Source: Actinomycetes bacterium
GTDB lineage: Bacteria; Actinomycetota; Acidimicrobiia; Acidimicrobiales; Bog-793
DNA length: 7,059 nt
Reading direction: 5' to 3'
Assembly (NCBI GenBank): GCA_021823365.1
Contig: JAKAOD010000159.1
Span: 1-7,059, forward strand
Shown: positions 6,513 to 7,059 of the stretch, one piece after another
Numbering within the stretch: the stretch's first letter is position 1
How the letters are laid out: every line of letters begins with the position of its first letter
Translations under genes and position numbers: made by a program
Notes under the pieces: generated by a model
What the model saw: only the letters and a program-made list of their open reading frames with translations
What the model was told of the DNA's origin: nothing
Database searches by the model: none

Positions 6513-6557
6513 ATGACGACAAGGCGCACGTCGCCAGCTCGAAGAGAGGCGCAATGA
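6513..6557 (+). CDS. Possible 14-codon ORF between pilC and pilM
   Basis: ATG at 6513 lies nine bases after GAGGTG (6498-6503), which overlaps the pilC stop. The frame reads MTTRRTSPARREAQ and ends at a TGA (6555-6557) that overlaps the pilM ATG as ATGA. The gap of 54 bases between pilC and pilM is longer than the other junctions in the cluster, and this frame would let ribosomes run through it and couple pilM to pilC. The peptide matches nothing recognised. It may be purely a coupling device or a chance frame. Confidence 0.25.
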   Translation: MTTRRTSPARREAQ

Positions 6558-7059
6558 GCGGCAGCATCGGGATCGAGATCAGCTCGGGTTCGGTTCGGAT
6601 CGCCGCCGCCGGCGAGGGAAGGGGGCGCCCGCGGCTCGTCCGCTACGCCGAGGCGCCCCTCCCCTACGGCGCCGTGGTCGACGGGATCGTCGTCGACAGG
6701 CAAGCCGTCCGCAGCGCCGTCGCGAACTGCGTCGCCAAGGGGGGATTCAAGCCGAGCCGCACGACAGGGGTCCTCCGCGCCCGGGTGAGCGTCGCCGGGC
6801 TCAGGGCCATCATCCGCGAGATCGAGATGCCTCCGGTGCCGGACGCCGAGCTCGACGGCGCCGTCAAGCTCCAGGCCGGGGAGATGCTCCCGTTCCCGCT
6901 CGAGCGGACGCTGCTCTCGGCGCGCTTCGTCGACGCCGCCGCGCACGGCGGATCCGCCGGCACGGCGATCGAGACCGGAGAGCGCCGCCGGGTGCTGGTC
7001 GCGGCGGCGCACCGGGACCTCGTCGAGCCGGTCATCGACGTCGTGACCGGAGCGGGGAT
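6554..7059 (+). CDS. pilM: Type IV pilus assembly protein PilM, actin-like (3' end cut by window edge)
   Basis: PilM is a cytoplasmic actin/FtsA-like protein that binds the N-terminal tail of PilN and links the PilN-PilO-PilP complex to the motor side of the machine. The visible 168 residues match the family's N-terminal half: IGIEISSGSVRIAAAG (5-20) is the phosphate-1 region of the actin fold, LPYGAVVDGIVVD (36-48) the conserved segment after the first strands, and EIEMPPVPDAELDGAVKLQAGEMLPFPLE the family signature, ending in the (I/L)PFP motif. The family usually has about 350 residues, so half or more is missing at the window edge. The usual D-I-G of the phosphate loop reads E-I-S here. 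The start follows GAGAGG (6544-6549) by four bases; no other start codon lies in frame after the pilC stop. pilN and pilO would be expected downstream. Confidence 0.88.
   Translation, partial: MSGSIGIEISSGSVRIAAAGEGRGRPRLVRYAEAPLPYGAVVDGIVVDRQAVRSAVANCVAKGGFKPSRTTGVLRARVSVAGLRAIIREIEMPPVPDAELDGAVKLQAGEMLPFPLERTLLSARFVDAAAHGGSAGTAIETGERRRVLVAAAHRDLVEPVIDVVTGAG

Noticed and set aside
6500..6553. Terminator between pilC and pilM
   Set aside because: Only a weak 4-bp stem (6523-6535) without a T-run; the genes are best read as one operon.
5471..7012. 513-codon minus-strand open frame opposite pilC and pilM
   Set aside because: Very Asp/Arg/Glu/His-rich with no motif, and spans two real genes and their gap.

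Overview
The window is very GC-rich with strong G/C bias at third codon positions. It carries one side of a type IV pilus (T4aP) locus. High GC, extended ATPases and a compact divergent pil cluster suggest a high-GC Actinobacteriota-like bacterium (for example Acidimicrobiia-type), but that placement is inference; no rRNA or other taxonomic marker is present.

Layout. Positions 1-713, minus strand: prepilin peptidase PilD, running off the left edge and lacking only the last few residues. Positions 714-913: a divergent intergenic region of about 200 bases with a palindrome-centred inverted repeat, a possible 41-codon leader ORF and two competing hairpins just before the pilB Shine-Dalgarno. Positions 914-3403: extension ATPase PilB. 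Positions 3400-5247: retraction ATPase PilT, overlapping pilB by ATGA. Positions 5255-6499: inner-membrane platform PilC. Position 6554 onward: the N-terminal third to half of the actin-like assembly protein PilM, cut by the right edge. No RNA gene, insertion sequence, CRISPR array or convincing terminator is seen.

How the genes work together. PilD cleaves (and in this family N-methylates) prepilins. PilB and PilT act in turn on the PilC platform to polymerise and depolymerise the pilus. PilM begins the PilM-N-O alignment complex, whose other members and the pilins would lie outside the window. PilT and PilM together argue for a type IVa pilus rather than a type II secretion system.

Most notable: PilT (615 aa) is far longer than usual because it carries an MshEN-like N-terminal domain plus an Ala/Gly/Pro-rich linker. 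PilB has two MshEN-like copies, the first missing its helical half. Both ATPases therefore share one architecture of regulatory domain, long flexible linker and motor, while their predicted c-di-GMP contact motifs look degenerate.
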